From assembly GCA_045660385.1 (NCBI GenBank), contig JAZRDT010000139.1, positions 1-27,650 of the forward strand: a stretch of DNA of 27,650 nucleotides, written 5' to 3'. This document shows, one piece after another, positions 16,122 through 24,396 of this stretch; within the stretch, counting starts at the first letter, position 1; each line of letters starts with the position of its first letter. Source of the DNA: UBA1189 sp045660385 (GTDB lineage: Bacteria; Bacteroidota; Bacteroidia; Bacteroidales; Bacteroidaceae). The notes below the pieces were generated by a model, which saw only the letters and a program-made list of their open reading frames with translations, was not told the origin of the DNA and ran no database searches. A program made the position numbers and the translations under genes.

Positions 16122-18560
16122 TTATTTCTGTGCAATGGAAATGGTTGTTTCCTTGAGCAACGGAGAGGTGAATGTCACCTTCAGAGGAGCATTTCCCTTG
16201 GAGGCTTGTACGTAAGCCACGAGATAGCCCTGGTGGGCACGGCGTTGACGCGCTTTGGGGTGGCTCATATCGCTGTTGTCATTGTTCTCCAAACCGAGCA
16301 ACTGGGCTTGTCCCTCAATCTGGCAACTGATCATGTTGTCGGCAAGTTTAACCACTACTCCCTTCTCGTCGAGGACCTCCACGAGAATCTGATAGGTGGG
16401 CTGCTCAATCGCTTCGCGTGGTTGGGTCTGTGTCTCTAACAGCGTTGCGCGTAAGCTGTAGGGTCTATCGCAGGTCTGAATGGTATAGGTTGCCTGAAGG
16501 TTGCCCTCCTTGTCATATCCTTCTGCGACAAGTGTTCCGTCGGCGTAGGGGATGTCCCAATGTATCATACCGTGCTTGTCATCGTAAGGACGCATTTCAC
16601 CAATGACCTCGCCGTTGAGTTTGAGTTGGGCCTGAGCTGTGTTGGTGTAGCACACTACACGTACCTGCTCACCATTGCGATAGTTCCATGAGTCACCGGC
16701 ATCGATAGAGAGGTTGTCGCCCCAGCGGCCACGGCCACGACGATAGGTTCCGATATATATCATAGGCTTGTCGCTCCAATGGGCCTCACGGAACTTACCG
16801 CGGGGCTTGGCATAGTTGGCGAAGTTGAGCAATCCGGTATTGAGACCACGTGAAGGCCATGAACCGGATTCACCCAGGTAGTCGGTACCTGTCCAGATGA
16901 ACTGACCGAAGATGTGTTGCTTGTCGCGTACATCCTTCCAAGCAGAGAAATCGCTGCGGGTCTCACTGCCATAGATGATACGGTTGGGATATTTCTTGTG
17001 GTCGGTATCGTAACGGTCCTCGGTGTAGTTGTAGCCTACCACGTCTACCGCTTCCGGATATTCCGTCTCGTTACTCATCACTACGCCGGCCAAGGCACCT
17101 GTTACGGGGCGCGAAGAGTCTACGGAGCGAATGCATGCAGCTAGGCGCTTGGCGATCTTGCCTATACGCTCAGCATGGGGACGTTCGGGGTCGTAGCCGC
17201 CAAACATAGGCTGACTGATGCTGCTTCCGTCAAGCACAGGGTGTGAGTAGGGGTCATTGGGATAGTCTACCTCATTACCGACACTCCAAAGGAATACGCT
17301 GGGGTGGTTGCGGTCGCGGCGAACAATGTCTGTGATGTCACGCTCGATCCACTCTTCGAAGAAGTCGAATGTGCCTTCATAGCCGGGTTCACCCTTGTTC
17401 CATCCCTTTATCCATTTACGTTTGGGGAACTCCCATTCGTCGCTGCCCTCGTCCATGACGAGCATGCCGAGTTCGTCGCACAGGTCATATACGATGGGTG
17501 CTTGCGGGTTGTGGCTCATGCGGATGGCGTTGGCGCCCATTGCTTTAAGCGACTCTATACGGCGACGCCATACCTCGTTAGGAACCACTGAGCCCAACAC
17601 ACCGGCATCGTGATGCAAGCATACGCCCTTGACCTTCATGTTCTCTCCGTTGAGGGCAAAACCCTTGTTGGCATCAAATTCTAATGTACGTAAGCCTGCG
17701 CGTACTTCGGTCTGGTCAATCAACTTGCCATCGGCCAGAAGCTCTACGCGTAAGGTATAGAGATAGGGATCGTTCAAGTGCCAGCGGTGAGGGTTCTTCA
17801 ATTGGCAGGTTGCGATAGGCAACTGCTGATTCTTGGTGTTGGCCTCTACTGTCACATTCTTCGTGGTTGAAGCTACCTGCTTGCCTTGTGCATCCAGCAT
17901 GGTGATGCGTGTCTGCACCTTTTGGGCCGAACCGGTGAAGTTATCTACAGCTACATCCACTTCGACAGTCGCGCTGCGGTCGGTAAGTTTGGTAGCGCGA
18001 TAGGCTACGCCCCACTGCGAAAGGTGCATGTCGGGAGCCGATACCAGATACACATCACGATAGATGCCCGATCCTGTATACCAGCGCGAGTCGGCATAGC
18101 GGCTATGGTCCACACGTACGGCAATGACATTTTCGCCCTTCTTCAGATAGGGAGTAAGGTCATACATGAACGATACGTAACCGTTGGGACGGTTTCCGAG
18201 ATGATGTCCGTTGAGGTATACGTCGCTGCGGTTGTATACACCCTCGAAGTAAATGTAGTGGCGTGCAGCCTCGTCGTTTATGGTGAAGTGCTTGCGGTAC
18301 CAGCCAATGCCACCGGGCAGATAACCCGTACAACTTGCCAAGGCCTGTGAGGGGGCGCTCTCTACGCTCCAGTCGTGGGGTAGGGTGAGGGGGCGCCAAC
18401 GGCTATCGTTGAAGTCGGGACGATAGGCTGTGCTGTCGTCGGCAAGGACAAAACGCCATTCAGAGTTAAACTTGTCGGCGTTGCCGAACGATACCTGCGC
18501 AAAGGTGGCAAGACCTATCAGCGAGGTGAGAAGTGTGAGTAGTGTTCTCCTAGTTTTCAT
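16122..18560 (-). CDS. Secreted glycoside hydrolase family 2 enzyme (beta-galactosidase-like)
   Basis: This 812-residue exported enzyme has a signal peptide at 1-21 (LIGLATFAQ). In order: a GH2 sugar-binding jelly roll (about 30-175, with SEWRFVLADD and the PHDW motif near 61), an immunoglobulin-like domain (about 180-290), and a TIM barrel (about 295-600). The acid/base residue is E430 in WSVGNEVDYP, and the nucleophile is E533 in IIYGSETRSD. C-terminal beta domains (about 620-812) resemble the DUF4982 and Ig-like modules common in Bacteroidetes beta-galactosidases. It probably cleaves beta-galactosides, or related beta-linked glycans, in the periplasm or at the surface. No SusC/SusD pair is nearby, so it is not in an obvious polysaccharide-utilisation locus; the exact sugar is open. 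Confidence 0.93.
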   Translation of the reverse strand: MKTRRTLLTLLTSLIGLATFAQVSFGNADKFNSEWRFVLADDSTAYRPDFNDSRWRPLTLPHDWSVESAPSQALASCTGYLPGGIGWYRKHFTINDEAARHYIYFEGVYNRSDVYLNGHHLGNRPNGYVSFMYDLTPYLKKGENVIAVRVDHSRYADSRWYTGSGIYRDVYLVSAPDMHLSQWGVAYRATKLTDRSATVEVDVAVDNFTGSAQKVQTRITMLDAQGKQVASTTKNVTVEANTKNQQLPIATCQLKNPHRWHLNDPYLYTLRVELLADGKLIDQTEVRAGLRTLEFDANKGFALNGENMKVKGVCLHHDAGVLGSVVPNEVWRRRIESLKAMGANAIRMSHNPQAPIVYDLCDELGMLVMDEGSDEWEFPKRKWIKGWNKGEPGYEGTFDFFEEWIERDITDIVRRDRNHPSVFLWSVGNEVDYPNDPYSHPVLDGSSISQPMFGGYDPERPHAERIGKIAKRLAACIRSVDSSRPVTGALAGVVMSNETEYPEAVDVVGYNYTEDRYDTDHKKYPNRIIYGSETRSDFSAWKDVRDKQHIFGQFIWTGTDYLGESGSWPSRGLNTGLLNFANYAKPRGKFREAHWSDKPMIYIGTYRRGRGRWGDNLSIDAGDSWNYRNGEQVRVVCYTNTAQAQLKLNGEVIGEMRPYDDKHGMIHWDIPYADGTLVAEGYDKEGNLQATYTIQTCDRPYSLRATLLETQTQPREAIEQPTYQILVEVLDEKGVVVKLADNMISCQIEGQAQLLGLENNDNSDMSHPKARQRRAHQGYLVAYVQASKGNAPLKVTFTSPLLKETTISIAQK

Positions 18561-18710
18561 AATAGATATAGTATTAGTGTTTCTTATTATGTATATTTTT
18601 AATATAGACTATCTGTAGCGATAAAGGTTTAAGATGAAGTGTGAATATATGGCATATTGCATTTACGCTTGAAGGGTACTTGCCGCAGCTTCGCGATTAA
18701 AATAAAAAAA

Positions 18711-18731
18711 GAGGTAATGTGACATTACCTC
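18711..18731. terminator. Terminator after rpmH
   Basis: GAGGTAAT (18711-18718), loop GTGAC, ATTACCTC (18724-18731), flanked by A-rich sequence on the left and CTTTTTATTTT on the right. It lies 27 bp downstream of the rpmH stop on the minus strand, where the left-hand A tract reads as Ts. Confidence 0.88.
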
Positions 18732-18757
18732 TTTTTATTTTGTTCTGCCGATGAGAA

Positions 18758-18919
18758 TTACTTCTTCTTGCCGTTGAATTCGTCAGAAATTGTCAATTTC
18801 TTGCGACCCTTAGCGCGACGAGCAGCCAATACACGACGACCATTAGCGGTAGCCATTCTCTCACGGAAACCATGCTTGTTCTTTCTCTTTCTCAGAGAAG
18901 GTTGGAATGTTCTTTTCAT
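18758..18919 (-). CDS. rpmH: 50S ribosomal protein L34
   Basis: This short gene of 53 codons plus stop begins MKRTFQPSLRKRKNKHGFRE and ends EFNGKKK. MKRT-QPS-RKRK-KHGFR followed by RMAT-NGRRVL-ARR-KGRK is the L34 signature. The protein is strongly basic and sits in the large ribosomal subunit. It has a good minus-strand promoter (18998-19029), a leader of about 70 nt and a terminator, and is divergent from efp. Confidence 0.97.
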   Translation of the reverse strand: MKRTFQPSLRKRKNKHGFRERMATANGRRVLAARRAKGRKKLTISDEFNGKKK

Positions 18920-18997
18920 TGCTTTGTACTATTTTATTTTGTTCTTCTTTTTCTTTAATCTGCGTCCTATCAGTCGTTAGGCTGCGTAATCGGGTTG

Positions 18998-19029
18998 CAA
19001 AAGTAGACACTTTTTTTCAATTCACCAAA
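18998..19029 (-). promoter_or_regulatory. sigma-ABfr promoter of rpmH
   Basis: On the minus strand, TTTG at 19029-19026, a 20-bp spacer and TACTTTTG at 19005-18998, a full match to the Bacteroidetes consensus. Confidence 0.75.
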
Positions 19030-19054
19030 AAAAGCGCTGATTTTGTGCAAAAGA

Positions 19055-19086
19055 TTTGGGCATTTTGCTGTTTTCTTGTAATTTTG
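19055..19086 (+). promoter_or_regulatory. sigma-ABfr promoter of efp-radC
   Basis: TTTG at 19055-19058, a 20-bp spacer and TAATTTTG at 19079-19086. Its -33 box is 25 bp from the -33 box of the divergent rpmH promoter. The leader before the efp ATG is about 50 nt. Confidence 0.75.
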
Positions 19087-19144
19087 CACCCGGAAAACAG
19101 CAGAAATGTAAAAAATAAGTATAAATAAAAGACAAGAGAAAGTT

Positions 19145-19711
19145 ATGATTAATGCTCAAGACATCAAGAAAGGTACCTGCATCCGTATGGACGGCAAGTT
19201 GTACTTCTGTATCGATTTCCTTCATGTAAAGCCCGGTAAGGGTAACACCTTCATGCGTACCACACTCAAGGACGTAGTTGATGGTTACGTATTGGAGCGT
19301 CGCTTCAACATCGGTGAAAAGCTCGAAGACGTTCGCGTAGAGCGTCGTTCACACCAGTACCTCTATCAGGAGGGTGAGGACTACATCTTCATGAACAACG
19401 AGACCTTCGACCAGCACCCCATCGCTAAGGAACTCATCACAGGTGTGGATTACCTCAAGGAGAGCATGGATGTAGAGGTTGTTGTTGACGCTTCTACCGA
19501 GACCGTACTTTACGCAGAGCTTCCCACCAAGGTAGTTCTTCAGATCAGCTACACCGAGCCCGGTCTCAAGGGTGACACTGCTACCAACACACTCAAGCCC
19601 GCTACACTCGAGACAGGCGCTGAGATCCGCGTACCTCTCTTCATCAACGAGGGTGAGTATGTTGAGGTTGACACTCGCGACGGCTCATACGTTGGTCGTG
19701 TGAAGATGTAA
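19145..19711 (+). CDS. efp: Translation elongation factor P
   Basis: This 188-residue cytoplasmic protein relieves ribosome stalling at polyproline stretches. Three beta-barrel domains are recognisable: a KOW-like N-domain (1-64), an OB domain (65-127) and a C-terminal OB domain (130-188), the last with the family signature around KPATLETGAEIRVPLFINEG. The loop that enters the peptidyl-transferase centre is HVKPGKGNTF, so K32 is the tip lysine that some bacteria modify; no modification gene is in this window. radC starts 2 bp after its stop. Confidence 0.97.
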   Translation: MINAQDIKKGTCIRMDGKLYFCIDFLHVKPGKGNTFMRTTLKDVVDGYVLERRFNIGEKLEDVRVERRSHQYLYQEGEDYIFMNNETFDQHPIAKELITGVDYLKESMDVEVVVDASTETVLYAELPTKVVLQISYTEPGLKGDTATNTLKPATLETGAEIRVPLFINEGEYVEVDTRDGSYVGRVKM

Positions 19712-19713
19712 TA

Positions 19714-20397
19714 ATGGACAAACTGACAATCAATCGTTGGGCCGAAGAAGACCGTCCCCGCGAGAAGATGATAAGCAAAGGAGCTCAGGCGTTGACCAAC
19801 GCTGAGCTCCTTGCTATTCTTATAGGCTCGGGCAACGATGAAGACTCGGCCGTAGGGCTCATGCAGAAGGTGCTGGCTGCCTACAACAACAGTGTCGATC
19901 GGGTAGGGCGGCTCAGTGTAGACGAACTATGCCGCTTCAAGGGTATCGGTCCTGCCAAGGCTGTCACCATCCTTGCTGCCTGCGAGCTGGGACGTCGGCG
20001 TGCCGTAGAGCACCCTGAACGCCGGCAGATACGCTCGGCCGCCCAGGTGTATGATTACTTCTATCCTCTCATGCGCGACCTTCCCGTAGAGGAGTGCCAT
20101 GTGTTGCTGCTCAACCAGTCGTCTGCAGTCATCGACTCGGTGCGCATCGGCATGGGCGGACTCACCGAGACGGTAGTCGACGTGCGTCTCATCCTGCGCG
20201 AAGCCCTACTGAAGCGCGCCACATCACTCATTCTCTGCCACAACCATCCGTCGGGCAACCTGCGCCCCAGCACCCACGACGACCATCTCACCCGCCAGGT
20301 CAGGGAGGCTGCCCGACTGCTCAATATCGCCCTGATCGACCACATCATCTTCACCGACGGAGGCTACTATAGCTATGCCGACGAGGGGAAATTATAA
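19714..20397 (+). CDS. radC: RadC-family JAB/JAMM-domain protein
   Basis: This 227-residue protein has an N-terminal helix-hairpin-helix region (about 66-95, ELCRFKGIGPAKAVTILAACELGRR), followed by a JAB1/MPN-like metalloprotein domain. The metal site is CHNHPSGNLRPSTHDD: H176, H178 and D189, with the Ser-Pro motif intact. The family was once linked to DNA repair, but its true activity is unsettled. It is in one transcript with efp (2-bp gap). Its 3' end runs directly into AT-rich 7-bp repeats, and the stop codon lies at the edge of that array. Confidence 0.93.
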   Translation: MDKLTINRWAEEDRPREKMISKGAQALTNAELLAILIGSGNDEDSAVGLMQKVLAAYNNSVDRVGRLSVDELCRFKGIGPAKAVTILAACELGRRRAVEHPERRQIRSAAQVYDYFYPLMRDLPVEECHVLLLNQSSAVIDSVRIGMGGLTETVVDVRLILREALLKRATSLILCHNHPSGNLRPSTHDDHLTRQVREAARLLNIALIDHIIFTDGGYYSYADEGKL

Positions 20398-20399
20398 AT

Positions 20400-20435
20400 T
20401 AATTGGCAATTGACAATTGACAATTCACAATTAAT
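20400..20435. repeat. Single-arm 7-bp-unit array before the Fe-S assembly gene
   Basis: Units AATTGGC, AATTGAC, AATTGAC, AATTCAC and AATTA stand in tandem with a 7-bp period. It looks like one arm of the inverted arrays found at three other intergenic sites. Confidence 0.6.
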
Positions 20436-20438
20436 ACT

Positions 20439-20446
20439 TACCTTTG
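20439..20446 (+). promoter_or_regulatory. -7 element just upstream of the MIP18/SufT-like gene
   Basis: TACCTTTG matches TAnnTTTG but ends only 5 bp before the ATG at 20452, so the transcript would be nearly leaderless. No TTTG is seen at the -33 position, where the 7-bp repeats lie. Confidence 0.35.
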
Positions 20447-20451
20447 CGTAC

Positions 20452-20772
20452 ATGAATGAGAATGACAAACTCGCGTTGCAAGAACGCATCATCGAAGCAC
20501 TCAAGACAGTGTACGACCCTGAGATTCCCGTCAACATATACGACTTGGGACTAATCTACCGTATCGAACTTATGGATGATGGCCGGGCCGAGGTGGATAT
20601 GACGCTCACTGCCCCCAATTGCCCTGCGGCAGATTTCATTATGGAGGATGTGCGCATGCGTGTCGAAGGCATCACAGGCATCACAGCCGCTACCATCAAT
20701 CTGGTGTTCGAACCCGAATGGGATAAGGATATGATGAGCGAAGAGGCGAAGCTGGAGTTAGGATTTATGTAA
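20452..20772 (+). CDS. MIP18/SufT-family Fe-S cluster assembly protein (DUF59)
   Basis: This 106-residue cytoplasmic protein has the DUF59 signature: LKTVYDPEIPVNIYDLGLIY, then MTLTAPNCPAADF with the conserved Cys, and VEGITGITAATINLVFEPEW. Family members help insert iron-sulfur clusters into target proteins. I chose the ATG at 20452. A longer reading from a TTG at 20410 would translate the AT-rich repeat and adds residues with no family match. It follows radC but is separated by a repeat array and has its own possible promoter, so it may be independently expressed. Confidence 0.88.
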   Translation: MNENDKLALQERIIEALKTVYDPEIPVNIYDLGLIYRIELMDDGRAEVDMTLTAPNCPAADFIMEDVRMRVEGITGITAATINLVFEPEWDKDMMSEEAKLELGFM

Positions 20773-20776
20773 AACA

Positions 20777-20882
20777 TAATGCTGAATTTTGAATGATGAA
20801 TTCTAAAACAAAACAGCCTGGCGCAACAATCCCTTGCAATAGAATCTGTAATTCATAATTCAGCATTCAGCATTCAGAATTA
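20777..20882. repeat. 7-bp-unit inverted array (copy C) upstream of the LpxH-like gene
   Basis: The left arm (20777-20804) and right arm (20850-20882) consist of 7-bp units such as GAATTTT, GAATGAT and AATTCAT, ATTCAGC. They pair over about 28 bp with about five mismatches around a 45-nt loop. The loop shares a CGCAA...ATCC.TT.CAA core with the copy at 24397-24499. Confidence 0.7.
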
Positions 20883-20888
20883 ATAATC

Positions 20889-21647
20889 ATGGTTTATTTC
20901 ATCTCCGACGCACACCTGGGCTGCCGCGCACTCACCTCGATGCGTATGCGTGAACGCCGTTTGGTCAATTTTCTCGATGCGATAAAGCACAAGGCTACGG
21001 CCGTGTATATGCTGGGCGACATATTCGACTTCTGGTTCGAATACCGCAACGTGGTGCCTAAGGGATTTACCCGCTTCTTGGGCAAGGTGAGCGAACTCAC
21101 CGACCATGGTGTAGAGGTGCACTTTTTCATCGGTAACCACGACCTCTGGTGCAAGAAGTATCTCACCGAGGAGTGTGGTGTCATCATGCATTACGAACCG
21201 ATGACTGTGGATATCGAGGGCAAACTCTTTTATCTGGCTCATGGCGACGGGTTGGGCGACCCCGACCGCAAGTTCCGTTTCTTGCGCGCCATGTTCCACA
21301 ATCCGGTGTTGCAGTGGCTGTTTGCCGGTGTACCCTCCCGCTGGGGATTGGAGTTCGGCCTTGAATGGGCCAAGCATAGCCGTCTGAAACACGAGAAGGA
21401 GGGTGCGCCTCGATATGAGGGTGAAAACAAGGAGCCGCTCATCATCTACTCCAAGGAATATCTCAAGTCGCACCCCGACATCAATTACTTCATCTATGGG
21501 CATCGTCATATCGAACTCGACCTCATGCTTACGCGCGAGTCCCGACTGCTCATTCTGGGCGACTGGATTGAGCTCTGCACCTATGCCGTATTTGATGGCA
21601 ACACGTTGCGCCTGGAGAACTATATCGAAGGCGAAACGCAACCATAA
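20889..21647 (+). CDS. lpxH: LpxH-like UDP-2,3-diacylglucosamine pyrophosphatase
   Basis: This 252-residue calcineurin-like metallophosphoesterase carries all dimetal motifs: D7/H9 in SDAHLG, D44 in GDIFDFW, N83/H84 in GNHD, H118 in AHGDG and GHRH near residue 205. DAHLG together with GDIFDFWFEYR matches the LpxH group, which cleaves UDP-2,3-diacylglucosamine to lipid X in lipid A synthesis at the inner membrane. Related Bacteroidetes proteins are often annotated only as phosphoesterases, so lpxH is the likeliest name rather than certain. The next gene encodes an outer-membrane barrel, in keeping with an envelope theme. Confidence 0.82.
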   Translation: MVYFISDAHLGCRALTSMRMRERRLVNFLDAIKHKATAVYMLGDIFDFWFEYRNVVPKGFTRFLGKVSELTDHGVEVHFFIGNHDLWCKKYLTEECGVIMHYEPMTVDIEGKLFYLAHGDGLGDPDRKFRFLRAMFHNPVLQWLFAGVPSRWGLEFGLEWAKHSRLKHEKEGAPRYEGENKEPLIIYSKEYLKSHPDINYFIYGHRHIELDLMLTRESRLLILGDWIELCTYAVFDGNTLRLENYIEGETQP

Positions 21648-21660
21648 CAATATCGAAAAC

Positions 21661-21685
21661 ACTAAACACTAAACACTAAACTAAA
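21661..21685 (+). repeat. ACTAAAC 7-bp tandem repeat upstream of the Omp85-like gene
   Basis: Three exact ACTAAAC units followed by TAAA lie 5 bp before the ATG at 21691, occupying most of the short gap after the LpxH-like gene. Slippage here would change leader length but not a reading frame. Confidence 0.7.
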
Positions 21686-21690
21686 TCCCT

Positions 21691-23007
21691 ATGAAACGTA
21701 TCTTTTCTACCGTGCTGCTATGTGCAGCTTCATTAGGTCTCTTTGCTCAGGAGAGCAAGCAGGAAATTATCAAGCAGGGTTGGAACTTCGGTCCTCTTCC
21801 CGTAGTGGGCTGGGATAGTGACCTCGGCTTCCAGTATGGCGCCTGTGTCGACATCTTCAACTATGGTGACGGCACCAACTACCCCTCCTATAACTATAAG
21901 ATGAACCTCGAGGCATCGACCTATACCGGCGGTTCATCGCTCCTGCGCTGCTATGGCGATTTCAAGACCCTCATCCCCGACGGCAAGCTCTTCTTCGACT
22001 GCACCTACTTCAATGCCAAGAAATTCGACTTCTACGGCTTCAACGGCTACGCTTCGCCCTACTTTGGTCCCAGTTTCGGACATCTGGATGGCGAGAAGTC
22101 TGAGTTCTACTGGATGCGCCGCAACCAGTTCCGCCTCGTCACCAGCGTGCAGCGCCGCATCGTGGGCAACCTCCACTGGGCCGCAGGTTTCGGCTACTAC
22201 AACATCGTGACCGGCAACGTGAACCTCGAGGGCTATAATGGACAGAACACCCTCTACCAAATGTACCGCAATGCAGGCCTCATCCGCGACAACGAAGCCC
22301 ATGGCGGCAATGTGCTCCAGCTCAAGGCCGGACTCGTCTACGACACCCGCGACCACGATAGCGATCCCACCCGCGGCATCAACGTCGAGGCCACCCTCGT
22401 AGGCGCCCCCGACATCATCGACCGCGAGGGATACAGCAACCTCGGCTTCACCTTCGTGGGCAGCCAGTACGTACCCGTATGGAAGGATAAGCTCACCTTC
22501 GCCTACCGTCTCGGTCTACAGACCAAGCTCGCGGGCGAGATACCCTACTACTTCATCAACAACCTCAACACCCTCTTCTTCCGCAAGGTGTATACCGAGG
22601 GTCTCGGTGGTAATGCATCGGTTCGCGGCATCAACCGCAACGGCGTAGTGGGTAATGGCATGGCATGGCTCAACACAGAGTTCCGTTGGCGCATCGTCAA
22701 CTTCCGCTTCATTAACCAAAACTTCCACATCGCCCTCAACCCCTTCTTTGATATGGGACAGGTCATCCAGCCCTATCGTCTCGAGGAGCAGAAAGAGGCG
22801 TATAGAAATAGCCTCGTGTATGGCGCCGTTAATGGTCCAAATTGTTTCTACTCAGGCGACGAAGAGAAGTTGCATGCAACTGCAGGTTGTGGCTTGAAGA
22901 TTGTGATGAACCGCAACTTCGTCATCTCTGTCGAGATGGCCCGCGCCCTCGATAACCGCGACGGACAGAAGCTGTGGAACAACATCGGTTTCAACTACCT
23001 CTTCTAA
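21691..23007 (+). CDS. Outer-membrane beta-barrel protein of the Omp85/BamA surface-antigen type, without POTRA domains
   Basis: This 438-residue protein has a signal peptide (1-19, CAASLGLFAQ) followed directly by a barrel-like sequence of alternating aromatic strands. It ends in FNYLF, an aromatic C-terminus typical of Bam-inserted barrels. Omp85-type features are DTRDHDSDPTRGINVEATL (strand and turn) and GGNASVRGINRNGVVGNG, which corresponds to the conserved (V/I)RG(F/Y) motif of loop 6. There is no room for POTRA repeats, so it is a barrel-only member of the bacterial surface antigen family, related to the patatin-associated or orphan barrels of Bacteroidetes. Its function is unknown. It may be co-transcribed with the LpxH-like gene. 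Confidence 0.85.
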   Translation: MKRIFSTVLLCAASLGLFAQESKQEIIKQGWNFGPLPVVGWDSDLGFQYGACVDIFNYGDGTNYPSYNYKMNLEASTYTGGSSLLRCYGDFKTLIPDGKLFFDCTYFNAKKFDFYGFNGYASPYFGPSFGHLDGEKSEFYWMRRNQFRLVTSVQRRIVGNLHWAAGFGYYNIVTGNVNLEGYNGQNTLYQMYRNAGLIRDNEAHGGNVLQLKAGLVYDTRDHDSDPTRGINVEATLVGAPDIIDREGYSNLGFTFVGSQYVPVWKDKLTFAYRLGLQTKLAGEIPYYFINNLNTLFFRKVYTEGLGGNASVRGINRNGVVGNGMAWLNTEFRWRIVNFRFINQNFHIALNPFFDMGQVIQPYRLEEQKEAYRNSLVYGAVNGPNCFYSGDEEKLHATAGCGLKIVMNRNFVISVEMARALDNRDGQKLWNNIGFNYLF

Positions 23008-23034
23008 TAGATTATAGATTAAGCGTCGAAAAAT

Positions 23035-23068
23035 AAAAAGCATCCGCAGAACCCTGCGGATGCTTTTT
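23035..23068. terminator. Bidirectional terminator between the Omp85-like and PlsC-like genes
   Basis: AAAAAGCATCCGCAG (23035-23049), loop AACC, CTGCGGATGCTTTTT (23054-23068). The arms are perfectly complementary with A/T tails on both sides. Confidence 0.93.
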
Positions 23069-23099
23069 ATTGTATAAGCCTGTCGGCTGTTTGCCATGT

Positions 23100-24392
23100 T
23101 CACTTGCAGCGGCGCAGCAGCTCCTCGAGGCGCGGGTGCAGATGCTTGTTGCAGGTCCACTGCCAGTCGCTCCAGGTGTGCAGAGCGAAGGTGTTGTAGT
23201 CGTAGAAGAAGGCTACGGCAGGGATGAGCAACAGGATAGCCAGCAGGGCGGGCACGAGGGGTAGCGTGCACAGGGCCACGATGCTCCATAGGATGATGAG
23301 CAGAGGCCACAGGGCGAGGTTTACGCCCAGGCGTGCGGTGTTGCAGAAGGCCTTGTCCTTGAGCTTGCCCACGATGATGTGCGATGTCAGCCATGCGGGC
23401 AGGGTCACCAGTGCGCAGAAGAGGTAGTAGGGTAGTGCGCAAAGCAGGGCCACTGAGTTGCCGATGGAGGCAATGAGCGGGTGCTTGTGACTGGTCGACG
23501 AGGGGTGTATCTTGTGCAGGCGGCGCTCCTTCTTGAAGGCTACGGCATCGGCATAGAGTGCTGCGGTGGCCTCGGGCGCGTCGGCCTCCTTCTTCTCCAC
23601 CAGGTGCTTGATGGCAGCCTGGTTCACTGTGAGGCGCTCGGCGGGCGACAAGGGGCGGCACTGTGCGGTGCACAGTTTGGTGAGCTCCCACTGTGCATCG
23701 TAGTCCTCGGTGTCGGGCACGTAGGCGATGAGTTTGCTCATGCGGGCCGATAGCTCCTCGCGCAGCATGGCCAGCAGACGGGCGGGAGTGACCTCGTTCT
23801 CATGTTGTTTGACAAACTCGGTCACGTTGATGGGCTCGCCGTAAGTGGCTACCACGCCACTGCGGTAGCGGAAGTAGCGGCCATATTCGAGGCCCATGGG
23901 CACGATGTAGACGGGGCATTCGTGGCCAAACTTCTTGTTGGCCTCGAGCGCGATGTGGAAGATACCCTTGCTCAGCCCCAGTAGCGAGTGCTTGGGACGG
24001 TGGGTAGCCTCGGGGAAGAGGGCCAAGGGGTAGCGGTGCTTGAGCACCTTGACGCACTTGGCGATGATCTCCTCGTTCTGCTTCACGGCAGCATAGCCGT
24101 CGCGAATGCGGAAGATGGGCAGCATTTTGAGGAAGGTGAATATCTTCTGCAGAAAGGGCTTGCGGAAGATGTCGGCGCGGGTCATGAAGATTGTGGCGCG
24201 GTTCATCGCACGCAGAATTACCAGGGGGTCGAGCAGCGCACTGGTGTGATTGCTGCCGATGATGATGGCACCGTCTTTGGGAAGGTTCTCCTTGCCGCGG
24301 ATGGTGAGGCGGCGCAGCGAGAGCCTGATGATGGGGTTCACCCAAAAGACGCGCAACAGGGTATATCCGAAATTTTTGTCGTATACTTGCAC
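23100..24392 (-). CDS. PlsC-type phospholipid acyltransferase with a C-terminal membrane region
   Basis: This 430-residue membrane-associated protein starts at GTG (24392), with no earlier ATG in a plausible context. The acyltransferase motif is NHTSALLDP (H49, D55). The His-x5-Asp spacing differs from the usual His-x4-Asp and matches the yeast SCT1/GPT2-like subgroup. The second block is FPEATHRPK (about 127-135), and IVPMGLEYG (163-171) is the fourth. After a charged linker come two or more membrane segments (about 308-330 and 350-390). It probably acylates glycerol phosphate or lysophosphatidate; the substrate is not certain. It is downstream of the BASS transporter gene on the same strand, separated by a 97-bp inverted array. 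Confidence 0.85.
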   Translation of the reverse strand: MQVYDKNFGYTLLRVFWVNPIIRLSLRRLTIRGKENLPKDGAIIIGSNHTSALLDPLVILRAMNRATIFMTRADIFRKPFLQKIFTFLKMLPIFRIRDGYAAVKQNEEIIAKCVKVLKHRYPLALFPEATHRPKHSLLGLSKGIFHIALEANKKFGHECPVYIVPMGLEYGRYFRYRSGVVATYGEPINVTEFVKQHENEVTPARLLAMLREELSARMSKLIAYVPDTEDYDAQWELTKLCTAQCRPLSPAERLTVNQAAIKHLVEKKEADAPEATAALYADAVAFKKERRLHKIHPSSTSHKHPLIASIGNSVALLCALPYYLFCALVTLPAWLTSHIIVGKLKDKAFCNTARLGVNLALWPLLIILWSIVALCTLPLVPALLAILLLIPAVAFFYDYNTFALHTWSDWQWTCNKHLHPRLEELLRRCK

Positions 24393-24396
24393 GGTG

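Noticed and set aside
16122..18560. Polysaccharide utilisation locus
   Set aside because: Only one glycosidase is present, with no SusC/SusD, regulator or further CAZymes around it.
20410..20451. TTG-start extension of the MIP18/SufT-like gene
   Set aside because: The added residues are translated 7-bp repeats and the -7 promoter box.
22852..23691. 279-codon minus-strand ORF spanning the Omp85-like end and the PlsC-like end
   Set aside because: It crosses a strong bidirectional terminator, is Pro/Arg/His-rich and overlaps two convincing genes in other frames.
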